Source of the DNA: Roseateles sp. SL47
GTDB taxonomy: Bacteria > Pseudomonadota > Gammaproteobacteria > Burkholderiales > Burkholderiaceae_C
Assembly: GCF_026625885.1 (NCBI RefSeq)
Contig: NZ_CP113068.1
Location: 5,828,001-5,892,000 of the forward strand
Direction: 5' to 3'
Length of the DNA stretch: 64,000 nucleotides
The position numbers and the translations under genes are program-made. The notes below the pieces were generated by a model. That model was not told the origin of the DNA. It made no database searches and saw nothing but the letters and a program-made list of their open reading frames with translations. This document shows, one piece after another, positions 9,409 through 18,906 of this stretch (the stretch's first letter is position 1; each line of letters opens with the position of its first letter).

Positions 9409-9534
9409 GAAATCCTCTGTTGTGGTTGGCGTCACGTGCTTGATTATGTCCCGCGACGCATGCCCCTGCCGGGCATGTCCCGGGGACCGGCCCACCTGCA
9501 GGCGCAGGACCCTCCCACATGGGGGCGGCCGGCG

Positions 9535-9571
9535 GAAAAACAAAGGCGCCGGCCTCGCGGCGCGGCGCCTT
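9535..9571 (-). terminator. Intrinsic terminator after tig
   Basis: AAGGCGCC (9543-9550) and GGCGCCTT (9564-9571) form a GC-rich stem; on the minus strand it is followed by TGTTTTT. It stands between tig and clpP. Confidence 0.75.
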
Positions 9572-9596
9572 CAGGCGGTACGGCTCCGATCGGAGA

Positions 9597-10907
9597 TCAG
9601 GCGCCGGCCATCAGTTCGTCAAACGGCACCTGCTTGTCTTCCACCTTGGCCTTGGCCAGGACGAAGTCGGTGACGTTGTTCTCGATGACCACGGCTTCGA
9701 CTTCGGCCATGCGCTCGCGGTCCGACAGGTACCAGCGCACCACTTCCGCCGGCTTCTCGTAGCTTTGCGAGATGTCTTCGATATGGGCTTGCAGTTGCTC
9801 GGGCTTGGCTTGCAGGTTGTTCGAGCGCACCAGCTCGGCCACCACCAGGCCCAGGCGAACACGCTTCTCGGCCTGTTCCTTGAACAGCTCGGCGGGGATC
9901 GGGGCCTTGTCGGCGTCCTTCACACCACGCTTCTTCAGATCTTCACGGGCATTGCCGACCATGCGCTCGGCTTCGCCTTCGATCAGGGCCTTGGGCACGT
10001 CCAGCTCGGCCTTGGAGACCAGGGCGTCCATGGCGGCGGCCTTGTTGCGGGCCAGCACGCGGAACTTCACTTCACGCTCAAGGTTCTTCTTGATGTCGGC
10101 GCGCAGGGCTTCAACGGTGCCGTCCTTGATGCCCAGGGCCTTGGCGAACGCTTCGTTCACTTCCGGCAGGTGCTGGGCTTCAATCTTCTTGACCGTCACC
10201 AGGAAGTCGGCTTCCTTGCCGGCCACTTCCTTGCCGTGGTAGTCCTCGGGGAAGGCCAGCGGGAAGGTCTTGGACTCGCCCGACTTCATGCCACGCACGG
10301 CCTTTTCGAAGGCTTCGAGCATCTGGCCTTCGCCCAGCAGGAACTGGAAGCCGTCGGCCTTGCCGCCAGCGAACGGTTCGCCGTCGATCTTGCCTTCGAA
10401 GTCGATGGTCACGCGGTCGCCGTCGGCGGCCACGTCAGCGGCGCCACGCTGGGCGAAGCTGCGACGCTGCTTGCGCAGGATCTCGACGGTCTTGTCGATG
10501 GCTTCTTCGGTCACTTCAGCCGACACGCGCTCGACGCTGGCTTCGGCCAGATCGCCCAGCTTCACTTCGGGGTAGACCTCGAAGGTGGCGTCGAAGGCCA
10601 GATCGCCTTCAGCGGCGCCGTCCTTCTGTTCGATGCGGGGCATGCCGGCCACGCGCAGCTTGGCCTCATTGGCCGCCTGGCTGAAGGCCTGGCCCAGCTT
10701 GTCGTTGACGACTTCGTACTGCACGGATGCGCCGTAGCGCTGGGCCACGAAGGACATCGGCACCTTGCCGGGACGGAAGCCGTCAGCCTTGACGGTGCGG
10801 GCCAGCTTCTTCAGGCGGGCCTCGACCTCGCTGTTGATGTCAGCGGCCGCCAGCGTGAGCGTGATGCGGCGTTCGAGCTTTTCGAGAGTTTCGACGGTGA
10901 CAGCCAT
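9597..10907 (-). CDS. tig: Trigger factor (ribosome-associated chaperone, peptidyl-prolyl isomerase)
   Basis: 436 residues, normal length. The N-terminal ribosome-binding domain carries the GFRPGKVP signature (residues 43-50), the middle FKBP-like PPIase domain spans about 155-250, and the rest is the alpha-helical chaperone domain. Meets nascent chains at the ribosome exit tunnel. The gene begins only 23 bp downstream of the tRNA-Leu(UAG) 3' end and on the same strand, so the two are likely cotranscribed. Confidence 0.97.
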   Translation of the reverse strand: MAVTVETLEKLERRITLTLAAADINSEVEARLKKLARTVKADGFRPGKVPMSFVAQRYGASVQYEVVNDKLGQAFSQAANEAKLRVAGMPRIEQKDGAAEGDLAFDATFEVYPEVKLGDLAEASVERVSAEVTEEAIDKTVEILRKQRRSFAQRGAADVAADGDRVTIDFEGKIDGEPFAGGKADGFQFLLGEGQMLEAFEKAVRGMKSGESKTFPLAFPEDYHGKEVAGKEADFLVTVKKIEAQHLPEVNEAFAKALGIKDGTVEALRADIKKNLEREVKFRVLARNKAAAMDALVSKAELDVPKALIEGEAERMVGNAREDLKKRGVKDADKAPIPAELFKEQAEKRVRLGLVVAELVRSNNLQAKPEQLQAHIEDISQSYEKPAEVVRWYLSDRERMAEVEAVVIENNVTDFVLAKAKVEDKQVPFDELMAGA

Positions 10908-10930
10908 AGTGGACTCGGAAACAGTTGGAG

Positions 10931-11017
10931 TGGTGCGCGGGGCCGGACTCGAACCGGCACGCCCGTGAAGGCGTCAGGACCTAAACCTGGTGCGTCTACC
11001 AATTTCGCCACCCGCGC
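10931..11017 (-). tRNA. tRNA-Leu (UAG)
   Basis: 87-nt tRNA with encoded CCA and long variable arm. The anticodon segment CCAGG-TTTAGGT-CCTGA is nearly the same as the Escherichia coli tRNA-Leu(UAG) and gives anticodon UAG. It lies directly upstream of tig. Confidence 0.93.
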
Positions 11018-11152
11018 TGGGTAACAAGGGCAGCGCAGCGCCCTGGCTGCCCCTTGGTAATGATCCGGCGTTGAATCCGGGAAACCGGCGATTGTAGCCG
11101 TTAGAAGCGCCGTTTCCGCGCCCCCGGGGGTGGGTAAGCCCGGGGGTGGGGG

Positions 11153-14100
11153 TCAGCGGCGGCCGATGGAGGGGTCCCGGTCGATGCGGAACCAGGCCGC
11201 ATACATGGCGGGCAAGGCCAACAGGGTGAGCACCGTGGCCACGATCAGGCCGCCCATGATGGCCACCGCCATCGGTCCCCAGAACACGCTTCGCGACAGC
11301 GGCACCATGGCCAGCACGGCGGCCGCAGCGGTCAGTGCAATCGGCCTCAGCCGCCGCACGGCCGATTCAACGATGGCCTGCGCCGGCGGCACGCCGCGGC
11401 TGCGGTCCTGCTCGATCTGGTCGATCAGGATCACCGAGTTGCGCTGGATCATGCCCATCAGCGCAATCACGCCCAGCAGCGCCACGAAACCAAACGGACG
11501 GTTCAGCAGCAGCAGCGCCGCCGAGACCCCGGCAATGCCCAGGAAGCCGGTGAGGAAGGCCAGCATGGCGCGCGAAAAGCTGTGCAGCTGCAGCATCAGC
11601 AGCGTGAAGGTGATGAACAGCATGATGGGCACACCAGCGGCAATCGAGCCAGTGCCCTTGCTGCTCTCCTCCACCGCGCCAGCGATGGTGATGCCATACC
11701 CGGGCGGCAGCTCCTTGCCGATGTCGCGGATCTTCGGCCAGACCTGATCGGTCACGGTGGCCCCCTGCAGGCCCTCCACCACATCGCCCTGCACGGTGAT
11801 GGCGTATTGGCGCCCTTCCCGGTGCATCACCCCCGGCTCCCAGCTCAGACGGGGTTTGGCCACCTGGGTCAGCGGCACGGCGCGGCCGGAGGAGGTGGTG
11901 ACGTAGGCATTGGCCAGCTTGGTCAGCGTATCGCGCTCAGCCACTGGTTGGCGCAACACGATGTCGATGAGGCGGTCGGCCTCGCGGTACTGCCCCACGG
12001 TATTGCCGGTCAGCAGCAGGCGCACCGCCTGCGAAATGCCCTGGCTGGTCACGCCCAGGGCGCGCGCCTTGTCCTGATCCACATCCAGGTGCAGCACCTT
12101 GATGGCTTCATTCCAGTCGTCATTCACGCCCAGCATGTTGGGATTGGCGCGCATGACTTCCTTGGCCTTGTCGGCCGCCTGTCGCAGCAGCGCCGGGTCG
12201 TCACCGGCAATGCGGAACTGCACCGGATAGGGCACTGGGGGCCCGTTGGGCAGCAGCTTCACACGGCCACGCACTTCGGAGAATTCCTGAGCCAGCACTT
12301 GCGGCAGCCGCTTGCGCAGCACTTCCCGTTCCGCCAGGGACTTGGGCAGGATGATGGCCTGGCTGACGTTGGTGTTGGGCAGGATCTGGTCCAGCGGCAG
12401 ATAAAAACGTGGCACACCCGACCCGACCCAGGTGGTGATGCTGCTCACCAGCGGGTCCTTCATCATGCGGGCCTCGAAGCGCTTGGCCACCGCATGGCTT
12501 TCGTCGATGGTGGCGCCTTCCGGCAACCACAGATCCACCAGGATTTCCGGGCGGCTGGAATCGGGGAAGAACTGCTGCTGCACCTTGCCCATGCCGGCCA
12601 GGCCCAGCACAAAGATCAGAATCGTCAGCACGATGGTCTTCCAGCGATGGTGCACACACCAGGCCACCACCCGGCGGAAGCGGGTGTAGAAGGGGGTGTC
12701 GAAGACTTCATGGGTCTCACCCTCGTGACCCGCGCGCGTCTTGAGCAGCAGCGCGCCCAGGTAGGGCACGAAGTACACCGACACCACCCAGGAGATCACC
12801 AGGGCCGCCGCCGTCACCGCAAAGATGGCGAAGGTGTATTCACCCACGGTGGACTTGGCCAGACCAATCGGCAGAAAGCCCACCGCAGTGATCAAGGTCC
12901 CGGTCAGCATCGGCTTGGCGGTGACGTCGTAGGCATACGTGGCCGCATGCATCTTGTCGTAGCCTTCTTCCAGCTTGCGGACCATCATTTCCACCGCAAT
13001 GATGGCGTCGTCCACCAGCAGGCCCAGCGCAATGATCAGCGAGCCCAGCGAGATCTTGTGCAGCCCCACCCCGGCATACAGCATCACCACGAAGGTAATG
13101 GCCAGCACCAGCGGAATGGTGATGCCCACCACCAGGCCTGGCCAGACGTCGATGCGCAGCGGCTTGGTATGCAGACCCAGGCTGATGAAGCTCACCGCCA
13201 GCACCACCACCACGGCCTCAATCAGCACGTGCACGAATTCACCGACCGACGTCTTGACCGCCTGCGGCTGGTCCTGAACCTGAGCCAGCGACATGCCGAC
13301 CGGCAGCGTCTTCTGAATGCGCTGGGTGGCTGTCTTGAGCGCCTTGCCCAGCGCAATGATGTCGCCGCCCTTGCCCATGGAGACGCCCAGCGCCACCACC
13401 TGATGGCCCTGATACCGCACCATGGTGGAAGCCGGATCCACAAAGCCCCGGCGCACCGTGGCGATGTCGCCCAGGCGCAGGCTGCTGGCCACACCGGTGG
13501 TGGTGTTCACGCCGCGGATGGGGAATTCATTCAGGGCCTGCACCGAGTTGAGCTGGCCCTCCACCCGGATCTCCACCTTGCTGGTGCCGGCGTCCATCAC
13601 GCCCGCGCTTTCCACCGCGTTTTGCGCATTCAGTTGCGCCACGACCTGGTTGAAGTCCAGGCCCAGTTCGGCCAGGCGCTTCTGGGAGATCTCGACAAAC
13701 AGCTTTTCTGCCTGCACACCAAACAGGTCGACCTTGGCCACGTCGGGCAGGCGCAACAGCTCGGAGCGCACCGCCTCGGCCTGCTGGCGCAGCTCCTCCA
13801 TGTTGAAGCCGCCATCGGAGTTCAGCGCGAAGATGGAGCCGTAGACATCCCCGAATTCATCGTTGAAATAAGGCCCCTGCACGCCTTGCGGCAGGGTGGC
13901 CTTCATGTCACCGATCTTCTTGCGCACCGTGTACCAGAGGTTGGGCACTTCGCCCGGCGACGTGCTGTCCTTCACCTGGAAGATGGTGAGGGATTCACCG
14001 GGTTTGGTGTAGCTGCGGATCTTGTCCGCATGCGGCACTTCCTGCAGGGTGCGCTCGATCTTGTCGGTCACCTGCTCGGCCATCTGCTGCGGCGTGGCGC

Positions 14101-14281
14101 CCGGCCAATAGGCCTGCACCACCATCGCTCGGAAGGTGAAGGGAGGGTCTTCGTCCTGGCCCAGCTGGAAGTAGGCGGCAAAGCCCAGGATCATCAGCAC
14201 CACCATCAGGTAGCGCGTCAGCGGGGCATGCTCCAGCGCCCAGCGCGAGAGGTTGAATCCGGCGCGGCTCGGGTTGCTCAT
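11153..14281 (-). CDS. RND-family efflux transporter permease (AcrB-like)
   Basis: 1042 residues, typical of the hydrophobe/amphiphile efflux RND family. TM1 spans residues 22-40; the two large periplasmic loops follow TM1 and TM7; the proton-relay aspartates D424-D425 in TM4 (LLVDDAIIAV) are intact. Takes up drugs, solvents or similar compounds from the periplasm and inner membrane and expels them through a tripartite complex, driven by proton influx. The adaptor gene lies immediately upstream (13 bp gap). No outer-membrane channel gene is adjacent, so it presumably uses a TolC-like protein encoded elsewhere. The substrate cannot be told from sequence. Confidence 0.93.
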   Translation of the reverse strand: MSNPSRAGFNLSRWALEHAPLTRYLMVVLMILGFAAYFQLGQDEDPPFTFRAMVVQAYWPGATPQQMAEQVTDKIERTLQEVPHADKIRSYTKPGESLTIFQVKDSTSPGEVPNLWYTVRKKIGDMKATLPQGVQGPYFNDEFGDVYGSIFALNSDGGFNMEELRQQAEAVRSELLRLPDVAKVDLFGVQAEKLFVEISQKRLAELGLDFNQVVAQLNAQNAVESAGVMDAGTSKVEIRVEGQLNSVQALNEFPIRGVNTTTGVASSLRLGDIATVRRGFVDPASTMVRYQGHQVVALGVSMGKGGDIIALGKALKTATQRIQKTLPVGMSLAQVQDQPQAVKTSVGEFVHVLIEAVVVVLAVSFISLGLHTKPLRIDVWPGLVVGITIPLVLAITFVVMLYAGVGLHKISLGSLIIALGLLVDDAIIAVEMMVRKLEEGYDKMHAATYAYDVTAKPMLTGTLITAVGFLPIGLAKSTVGEYTFAIFAVTAAALVISWVVSVYFVPYLGALLLKTRAGHEGETHEVFDTPFYTRFRRVVAWCVHHRWKTIVLTILIFVLGLAGMGKVQQQFFPDSSRPEILVDLWLPEGATIDESHAVAKRFEARMMKDPLVSSITTWVGSGVPRFYLPLDQILPNTNVSQAIILPKSLAEREVLRKRLPQVLAQEFSEVRGRVKLLPNGPPVPYPVQFRIAGDDPALLRQAADKAKEVMRANPNMLGVNDDWNEAIKVLHLDVDQDKARALGVTSQGISQAVRLLLTGNTVGQYREADRLIDIVLRQPVAERDTLTKLANAYVTTSSGRAVPLTQVAKPRLSWEPGVMHREGRQYAITVQGDVVEGLQGATVTDQVWPKIRDIGKELPPGYGITIAGAVEESSKGTGSIAAGVPIMLFITFTLLMLQLHSFSRAMLAFLTGFLGIAGVSAALLLLNRPFGFVALLGVIALMGMIQRNSVILIDQIEQDRSRGVPPAQAIVESAVRRLRPIALTAAAAVLAMVPLSRSVFWGPMAVAIMGGLIVATVLTLLALPAMYAAWFRIDRDPSIGRR

Positions 14282-14294
14282 GGGGCCGCTCCGC

Positions 14295-15476
14295 TCAAGG
14301 CGCCGATGCGGCGGTGACCGTCGGCGCCGAAGCAGCGGCCGTCGGCGAGGTTCCTTCGGCCGGCGGACCCGGCGGACGGAAACGCTTGACCTTCTGACCC
14401 GGAGTCAGCACATGGGCGCCGGCCGTGACGACTTCCATGCCGGGCGCCAGGCCCTGCACGATCAGATCATTGCCTTCCGCACCCACCACCTGCACCGGGC
14501 GCGGCTGCACGGTCATGGTCTTGCCATCCAGCAGCAGCACCGCACTGCGGCCCTGGATCTCGGCCACGGCACTCAGCGGCAGTTTGATGGCCTGGTCGGT
14601 CTGGGTGCCCGTCAGCACCACCGTGGCGGTCTGGCCCAGGCGCACATCGGTGCCCTTGAGTTCAGCCTTGGCCTGGAAAGTCCGCGTGACCGGATCGGCC
14701 GAAGCCGCCAGTTCCCGCAGTTCGATGGGGCGCGGGGTGTCCTTGGCATCGGTCCACAGGCGCACGCTCAGGCCGCCCGGTCGTGCCGCTGCGGCCCGCA
14801 CCAGGGGCACCTGGTCTTCCGGCACCGAGAACACGATGTCCCGAGGGCCATCATTGGCCACCTGGACAATCGGCGTTCCGGCCGCCACCACCATGCCGGG
14901 CTCGGCGTCCACGCCGGTCACCACACCCGCCACATCGGCGATCAGCGATGCATATTGGGACTGGTTGCGCTGCACATCCAACTGGGCCCGCGCCTGGTCG
15001 TACTGCGCCTGGGCCGCCTTGAAGGAGGCGTCACGGCGGTCCAGCTCCGCAGCGCTGATGAAGCCCTGGCGATGCAGGTCGATGTAGCGCTTGTAGTCCG
15101 CGCCCAGCTGATCACGGTTGACCTTGGCGGCCAGCACCGAGGCCTTGGCGGCTTCCTGCGCCAGCAACAGATCCTGGCTGTCCAGGCGGGCCAGCACCTG
15201 GCCAGGCTTCACCACCGCCCCCAGGTCCACCTTGCGTTCCAGCAGCTTGCCCGCCACCCGGAACGACAGGCGGGATTCCACCCGCGCCCGCACTTCGGCC
15301 GCATATTCCCGCTGCATGCCGGCCGATTGGGCGCTCAGCACCTGCGTGCGGACATAACGCTCCGGTTCCGGCGGCTGTTCCTGCTTGCCGCAGGCCACCA
15401 GTGCCAACACGGGCAGACTGAGCAACACCCGGCTGAACAGCCGCGAACGCGAAGACACAAAAAACTGATGGGGCAT
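14295..15476 (-). CDS. RND efflux periplasmic adaptor lipoprotein (AcrA/HlyD-like)
   Basis: 393 residues from the ATG at 15476, which has GAGGTG a few bases upstream. Signal peptide with lipobox LVAC (cleavage before the cysteine of ACGKQEQ), then barrel-sandwich/lipoyl halves flanking an alpha-helical hairpin (residues roughly 95-165), and beta-barrel and membrane-proximal domains. It links the RND pump to the outer-membrane channel. The C-terminal tail is Pro/Ala-rich. First gene of a two-gene operon, controlled from the interval holding the palindrome at 15530. Confidence 0.9.
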   Translation of the reverse strand: MPHQFFVSSRSRLFSRVLLSLPVLALVACGKQEQPPEPERYVRTQVLSAQSAGMQREYAAEVRARVESRLSFRVAGKLLERKVDLGAVVKPGQVLARLDSQDLLLAQEAAKASVLAAKVNRDQLGADYKRYIDLHRQGFISAAELDRRDASFKAAQAQYDQARAQLDVQRNQSQYASLIADVAGVVTGVDAEPGMVVAAGTPIVQVANDGPRDIVFSVPEDQVPLVRAAAARPGGLSVRLWTDAKDTPRPIELRELAASADPVTRTFQAKAELKGTDVRLGQTATVVLTGTQTDQAIKLPLSAVAEIQGRSAVLLLDGKTMTVQPRPVQVVGAEGNDLIVQGLAPGMEVVTAGAHVLTPGQKVKRFRPPGPPAEGTSPTAAASAPTVTAASAP

Positions 15477-15529
15477 GAAGCACCTCGACGTGAAGGCGGC
15501 GCCCAGGGAGCCGCCGCATGCAGTAACTG

Positions 15530-15543
15530 ACTGACCGGTCAGT
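15530..15543. promoter_or_regulatory. Operator-like palindrome upstream of the RND operon
   Basis: A perfect 14-bp palindrome, ACTGACCGGTCAGT, 54 bp upstream of the adaptor ATG and 112 bp upstream of the preferred hpnC start. Such sites in front of RND operons are usually bound by TetR/AcrR-type repressors. No regulator gene of that family is nearby. Confidence 0.5.
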
Positions 15544-15654
15544 AATGTATTCAGAGGGTTTCCAAGTGTCAAACGCCTTGCGGAGCATCCGGCTGGAACT
15601 ACGGTGCCAAAGCATCTTCCTCGGCAGACCCTGCGAAGCGCGGACAATGCGGCC

Positions 15655-16524
15655 GTGAGCATAGAGCACTACGAAAACTTTCCAGTGGCCTCCTGGCTGT
15701 GTCCGCCTGCGCTGCGGGCACCGATCACGGCCATCTATCACTTCGCTCGTACGGCGGACGATATCGCGGATGAAGGCCCGGCGACCGCCGAAGAGCGGCT
15801 GGCCGACCTGACCGCCTACCGGACCGATCTGCGTTCGGTGGTCGCCGGCCAGGCGCCCTCCCCGCGGTGGTCCCGCAAGGTGTTCCAGCCGCTGGCCGTC
15901 GCGCTGCGAGAACACCGGCTGCCGGCACATCTGCTGGAAGATCTCCTCGACGCGTTTGTCCAGGACCTCACCAAGAGCAGTTATGCCGACCGGCCCGAAC
16001 TGCTGGACTACTGCCGCCGTTCCGCCAATCCGGTGGGGCGCCTGCTGCTGCATCTGTATGGCATTGAAGACCCGGTCGCCATGGCCCGCTCCGATGCCAT
16101 CTGCTCCGCCTTGCAACTCATCAATTTCTGGCAGGACTTCACCATCGACGGCCCACGCGGCCGCGTGTATGCCCCGCAGACGGATCTGCGCCGTCATGGC
16201 CTCCAGGGACAACAACTGTTGGATCTGCAAGACAGCCCGGCCGCCCGCGCCCTGATTGCCGATCTGTGTGCATGGGCCCATGCCCTCATGACAGAAGGCG
16301 CCCCGCTGGTGCATCAGTTGCCCGGCCGGGCCGGCTGGGAGCTGCGCTTGGTGGTACAAGGCGGCCTGCGAATTCTTCACCAACTGGAAGCCATGCACTT
16401 TGCCGCCCTGGTGCAACGCCCCCGCCTGCGCGCTTCGGACGCGCCGGCGCTGCTGTGGCGGGCCCTGACCATGCGGCCCGGTCGGCCGCAGCCGGGACCT
16501 CGGCATCCGGAGATCACCCCATGA
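15655..16524 (+). CDS. hpnC: Squalene synthase HpnC (hydroxysqualene-forming subunit)
   Basis: Trans-prenyltransferase-fold protein with the Asp-rich motifs FARTADDIADE and NFWQDFTIDGPRGRVY. In the hpnCDE pathway HpnD makes presqualene diphosphate from farnesyl diphosphate, HpnC converts it to hydroxysqualene and HpnE reduces that to squalene. I prefer the GTG at 15655 (289 residues), since homologues begin at SIEHYENFPVASW; an upstream GTG at 15604 would add 17 residues. Its stop overlaps the hpnD start as ATGA. Confidence 0.9.
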   Translation: MSIEHYENFPVASWLCPPALRAPITAIYHFARTADDIADEGPATAEERLADLTAYRTDLRSVVAGQAPSPRWSRKVFQPLAVALREHRLPAHLLEDLLDAFVQDLTKSSYADRPELLDYCRRSANPVGRLLLHLYGIEDPVAMARSDAICSALQLINFWQDFTIDGPRGRVYAPQTDLRRHGLQGQQLLDLQDSPAARALIADLCAWAHALMTEGAPLVHQLPGRAGWELRLVVQGGLRILHQLEAMHFAALVQRPRLRASDAPALLWRALTMRPGRPQPGPRHPEITP

Positions 16525-17390
16525 ACGCGCCCACCGCCCCGTCCACGCCCGAACAATACGTCCAGCAAAAAGCGGCCCAGAGCGGGTCCAGCTTTTATTA
16601 CGCCTTTCTGTTCCTGCCGCCGCCGCGCCGCGCCGCCATCACCGCGTTCTACGCCTTCTGCCGGGAAGTGGACGATGTGGTGGACGAGGTGTCCGACCCC
16701 GGTGTGGCGGCCACCAAGCTGGCCTGGTGGCGCAAGGAGGTGATGGGGGCGTTTGCCGGGCAGCCGCAGCATCCCGCCATGAAGGCGCTGATGCCGCACT
16801 GCAAGGATTACGACATCCGCGCCGAGCATTGCCTGGCGGTCATCGACGGCTGCCAGATGGATCTGGACCAGACCCGTTACCTGGACTTCGCCGGCCTGCA
16901 GCGCTATTGCCACCTGGTGGCGGGCGTGGTGGGTGAAGTGGCGTCCGGCATCTTCGGCCGCCAGTCTGCGCAGACGGTGGCTTACGCCCACAAGCTGGGC
17001 CTGGCGATGCAGCTGACCAACATCATCCGGGATGTGGGGGATGACGCGCGCCGGGGTCGCATCTATCTGCCGGTGTCGGAGTTGCAGCAGTTCGACGTCA
17101 AGGCCCATGAAATCCTCAAGCGCGAGGCGCCCTGGGGTTACAGCGACCGCTTCACCGCCCTGATGAAATTCCAGGCCGAGCGTGCGCATGCCCTGTACGA
17201 CGAAGCCTTTGCCCTGCTGGCGGACGAAGACCGCAAGGCGCAGAAGCCGGGGCTGATGATGGCCAATATCTACCGCACGCTGCTGCGCGAGATTGAATCG
17301 GAGAACTTCCAGGTGCTGCATCAGCGGATCTCGCTGACGCCGCTGCGCAAGCTCTGGATTGCCATGCGGACCAACTGGCGAGGCCGATGA
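16521..17390 (+). CDS. hpnD: Presqualene diphosphate synthase HpnD
   Basis: 289 residues. Both substrate-binding motifs are present: FCREVDDVVDE near residue 45 and NIIRDVGDDARRGRIYLP near 165. Condenses two farnesyl diphosphates to presqualene diphosphate. The ATG at 16521 overlaps the hpnC stop (ATGA) and so is translationally coupled. A second ATGA overlap at its own end (17387-17390) points to a downstream start that is out of frame with hpnE. Confidence 0.93.
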   Translation: MNAPTAPSTPEQYVQQKAAQSGSSFYYAFLFLPPPRRAAITAFYAFCREVDDVVDEVSDPGVAATKLAWWRKEVMGAFAGQPQHPAMKALMPHCKDYDIRAEHCLAVIDGCQMDLDQTRYLDFAGLQRYCHLVAGVVGEVASGIFGRQSAQTVAYAHKLGLAMQLTNIIRDVGDDARRGRIYLPVSELQQFDVKAHEILKREAPWGYSDRFTALMKFQAERAHALYDEAFALLADEDRKAQKPGLMMANIYRTLLREIESENFQVLHQRISLTPLRKLWIAMRTNWRGR

Positions 17391-17463
17391 GTTCGGCGGC
17401 GCATGCCAACAGCCCTGCCGCCACGGCGCACACCCGGAGCGCCCCCCGGACACTCGCCGCCAC

Positions 17464-18765
17464 GTGGCCGTGGTCGGTGGCGGCTGGGCCGGCCTGTCGG
17501 CAGCGCTGGAAGCCGCCGACCTGGGTGCTCGGGTCACGCTGCTTGAAATGGCCCCCCGCCTGGGCGGGCGCGCCCGCAGCCTGGGTGATGGTCCGGAAGC
17601 GCTGGACAACGGCCAACACATCCTGATCGGGGCCTACACCCGCAGTCTGGCCCTGATGCGCCGGGTGGGCGTGGACCCGTCGCAGGCGCTGCTGCGCACC
17701 CGTCTGCGGCTGCGCTACCCGGACCACGACACCCTCACCCTGCCCGCCGGGCCCGCCTGGCTGGCGTTCAGCCGCGGCGTGCTGGCCTGCTCGGCCTGGT
17801 CCTGGGCGGACCGGCTGCGGTTCCTGATGCACAGCGGCCGATGGATGGCCGCCGGTTTCCGCTGCGCCCCCCACCTGAGCGTGGCCACGCTGTGCGCCGG
17901 CCTGCCCGCTGCGGTCCGTCAGGATCTGATCGACCCGCTATGTGTGGCCGCGCTCAACACACCGGCCGCGCAGGCCAGCGCCCAGGTCTTCCTGCGGGTG
18001 CTGAAGGACGCCTTGTTCAGCGGCCCCGGCAGTGCCGACCTGCTGCTGCCCCGGGCCGGCTTGAGCGCCCTGCTTCCGGAGCCGGCTCGCCAGACGCTGC
18101 TGTCGCTGGGCGCCGACATCCGCACCCTGCGCGTCCAGGCCCTGAGCCAGGAACCCGGCGCAACCGACGGCCGTGGCGGCGCTTCGCAGGGAGGCGGCTG
18201 GCGCCTTCACACCCCCACGGACAGCCTGCACGCCGACGCCGTGGTGCTGGCCACAAGTTCGGTGGAAGCCGCCCGCCTGACGCAAAGCCTGGCCCCCGAG
18301 TGGAGCGCACGCACCGGCGCCTTCGACTTCCAGCCCATCATCACCGTCTATCTGGAAAGCCCGGGCTCCAGCCTGCCGGCACCGATGGTGGCGCTGCGGG
18401 AATCCGCAGAAGAACCGGCGCAGTTCGCCTTTGACCTGGGCGCTCTGGCCGACCGCCCCGGATTGTTCAGCTTTGTGATCAGCGGAGCCGCCCCCTGGGT
18501 CGCCCGGGGGCTCGACGATGCGGCGGCCGCCACGCTGGCGCAGGCCCAACGGGTGTTGACCTGGCACACGCCCCCCCGCCTGCACCGGGTGCTCAGTGAA
18601 AAGCGGGCCACCTTCGCCTGCACACCCGGTCTTCAACGTCCGCCAGCCGCCCTGCTGCCCGGCCTGGTGGCCGCCGGGGACTATGTGGCGGGCCCCTATC
18701 CCGCCACGTTGGAAGGTGCGGTGATGAGTGGCCTGGCGGCCGCCCATTCCGTCATGCGGGACTGA
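17464..18765 (+). CDS. hpnE: Hydroxysqualene dehydroxylase HpnE (amine-oxidase-like flavoprotein)
   Basis: The reading frame carries an N-terminal FAD dinucleotide-binding motif VAVVGGGWAGLSAA and the second flavin motif RLGGRARSLGDG, as in HpnE; C-terminally GDYVAGPYPATLEGAVMSG closes the FAD site. Reduces hydroxysqualene to squalene. The start is a problem: the coupled ATG at 17387 lies in another frame, joined to this one if the C6 run at 17442-17447 had seven Cs. As the sequence stands, the first usable in-frame starts are the GTG at 17464 (listed; 433 residues, no ribosome binding site) or a TTG at 17359 inside hpnD. Either a sequencing error, a real frameshift or an unusual start. Confidence 0.85.
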   Translation: MAVVGGGWAGLSAALEAADLGARVTLLEMAPRLGGRARSLGDGPEALDNGQHILIGAYTRSLALMRRVGVDPSQALLRTRLRLRYPDHDTLTLPAGPAWLAFSRGVLACSAWSWADRLRFLMHSGRWMAAGFRCAPHLSVATLCAGLPAAVRQDLIDPLCVAALNTPAAQASAQVFLRVLKDALFSGPGSADLLLPRAGLSALLPEPARQTLLSLGADIRTLRVQALSQEPGATDGRGGASQGGGWRLHTPTDSLHADAVVLATSSVEAARLTQSLAPEWSARTGAFDFQPIITVYLESPGSSLPAPMVALRESAEEPAQFAFDLGALADRPGLFSFVISGAAPWVARGLDDAAAATLAQAQRVLTWHTPPRLHRVLSEKRATFACTPGLQRPPAALLPGLVAAGDYVAGPYPATLEGAVMSGLAAAHSVMRD

Positions 18766-18906
18766 TCCACCCCGTTGGTGGTTTGATGCCCCGCAGTGGC
18801 ACACCCATGACCCATTTTTGGGCCTTTGATGGGTGAATGCGACGCTGGAGCCCCTGCCCTAGTTTTCGCCATGCGCAACCGAAGGGAAATCCTTCACAAT
18901 GGCCGC

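Noticed and set aside
9420..9543. Upstream extension of clpP
   Set aside because: The extra 45 residues are not ClpP-like, and the ATG at 9408 has a proper ribosome binding site.
11582..14317. A 911-codon frame opposite the RND pump
   Set aside because: Antisense shadow with His/Gln-rich composition; the minus-strand gene has full family motifs.
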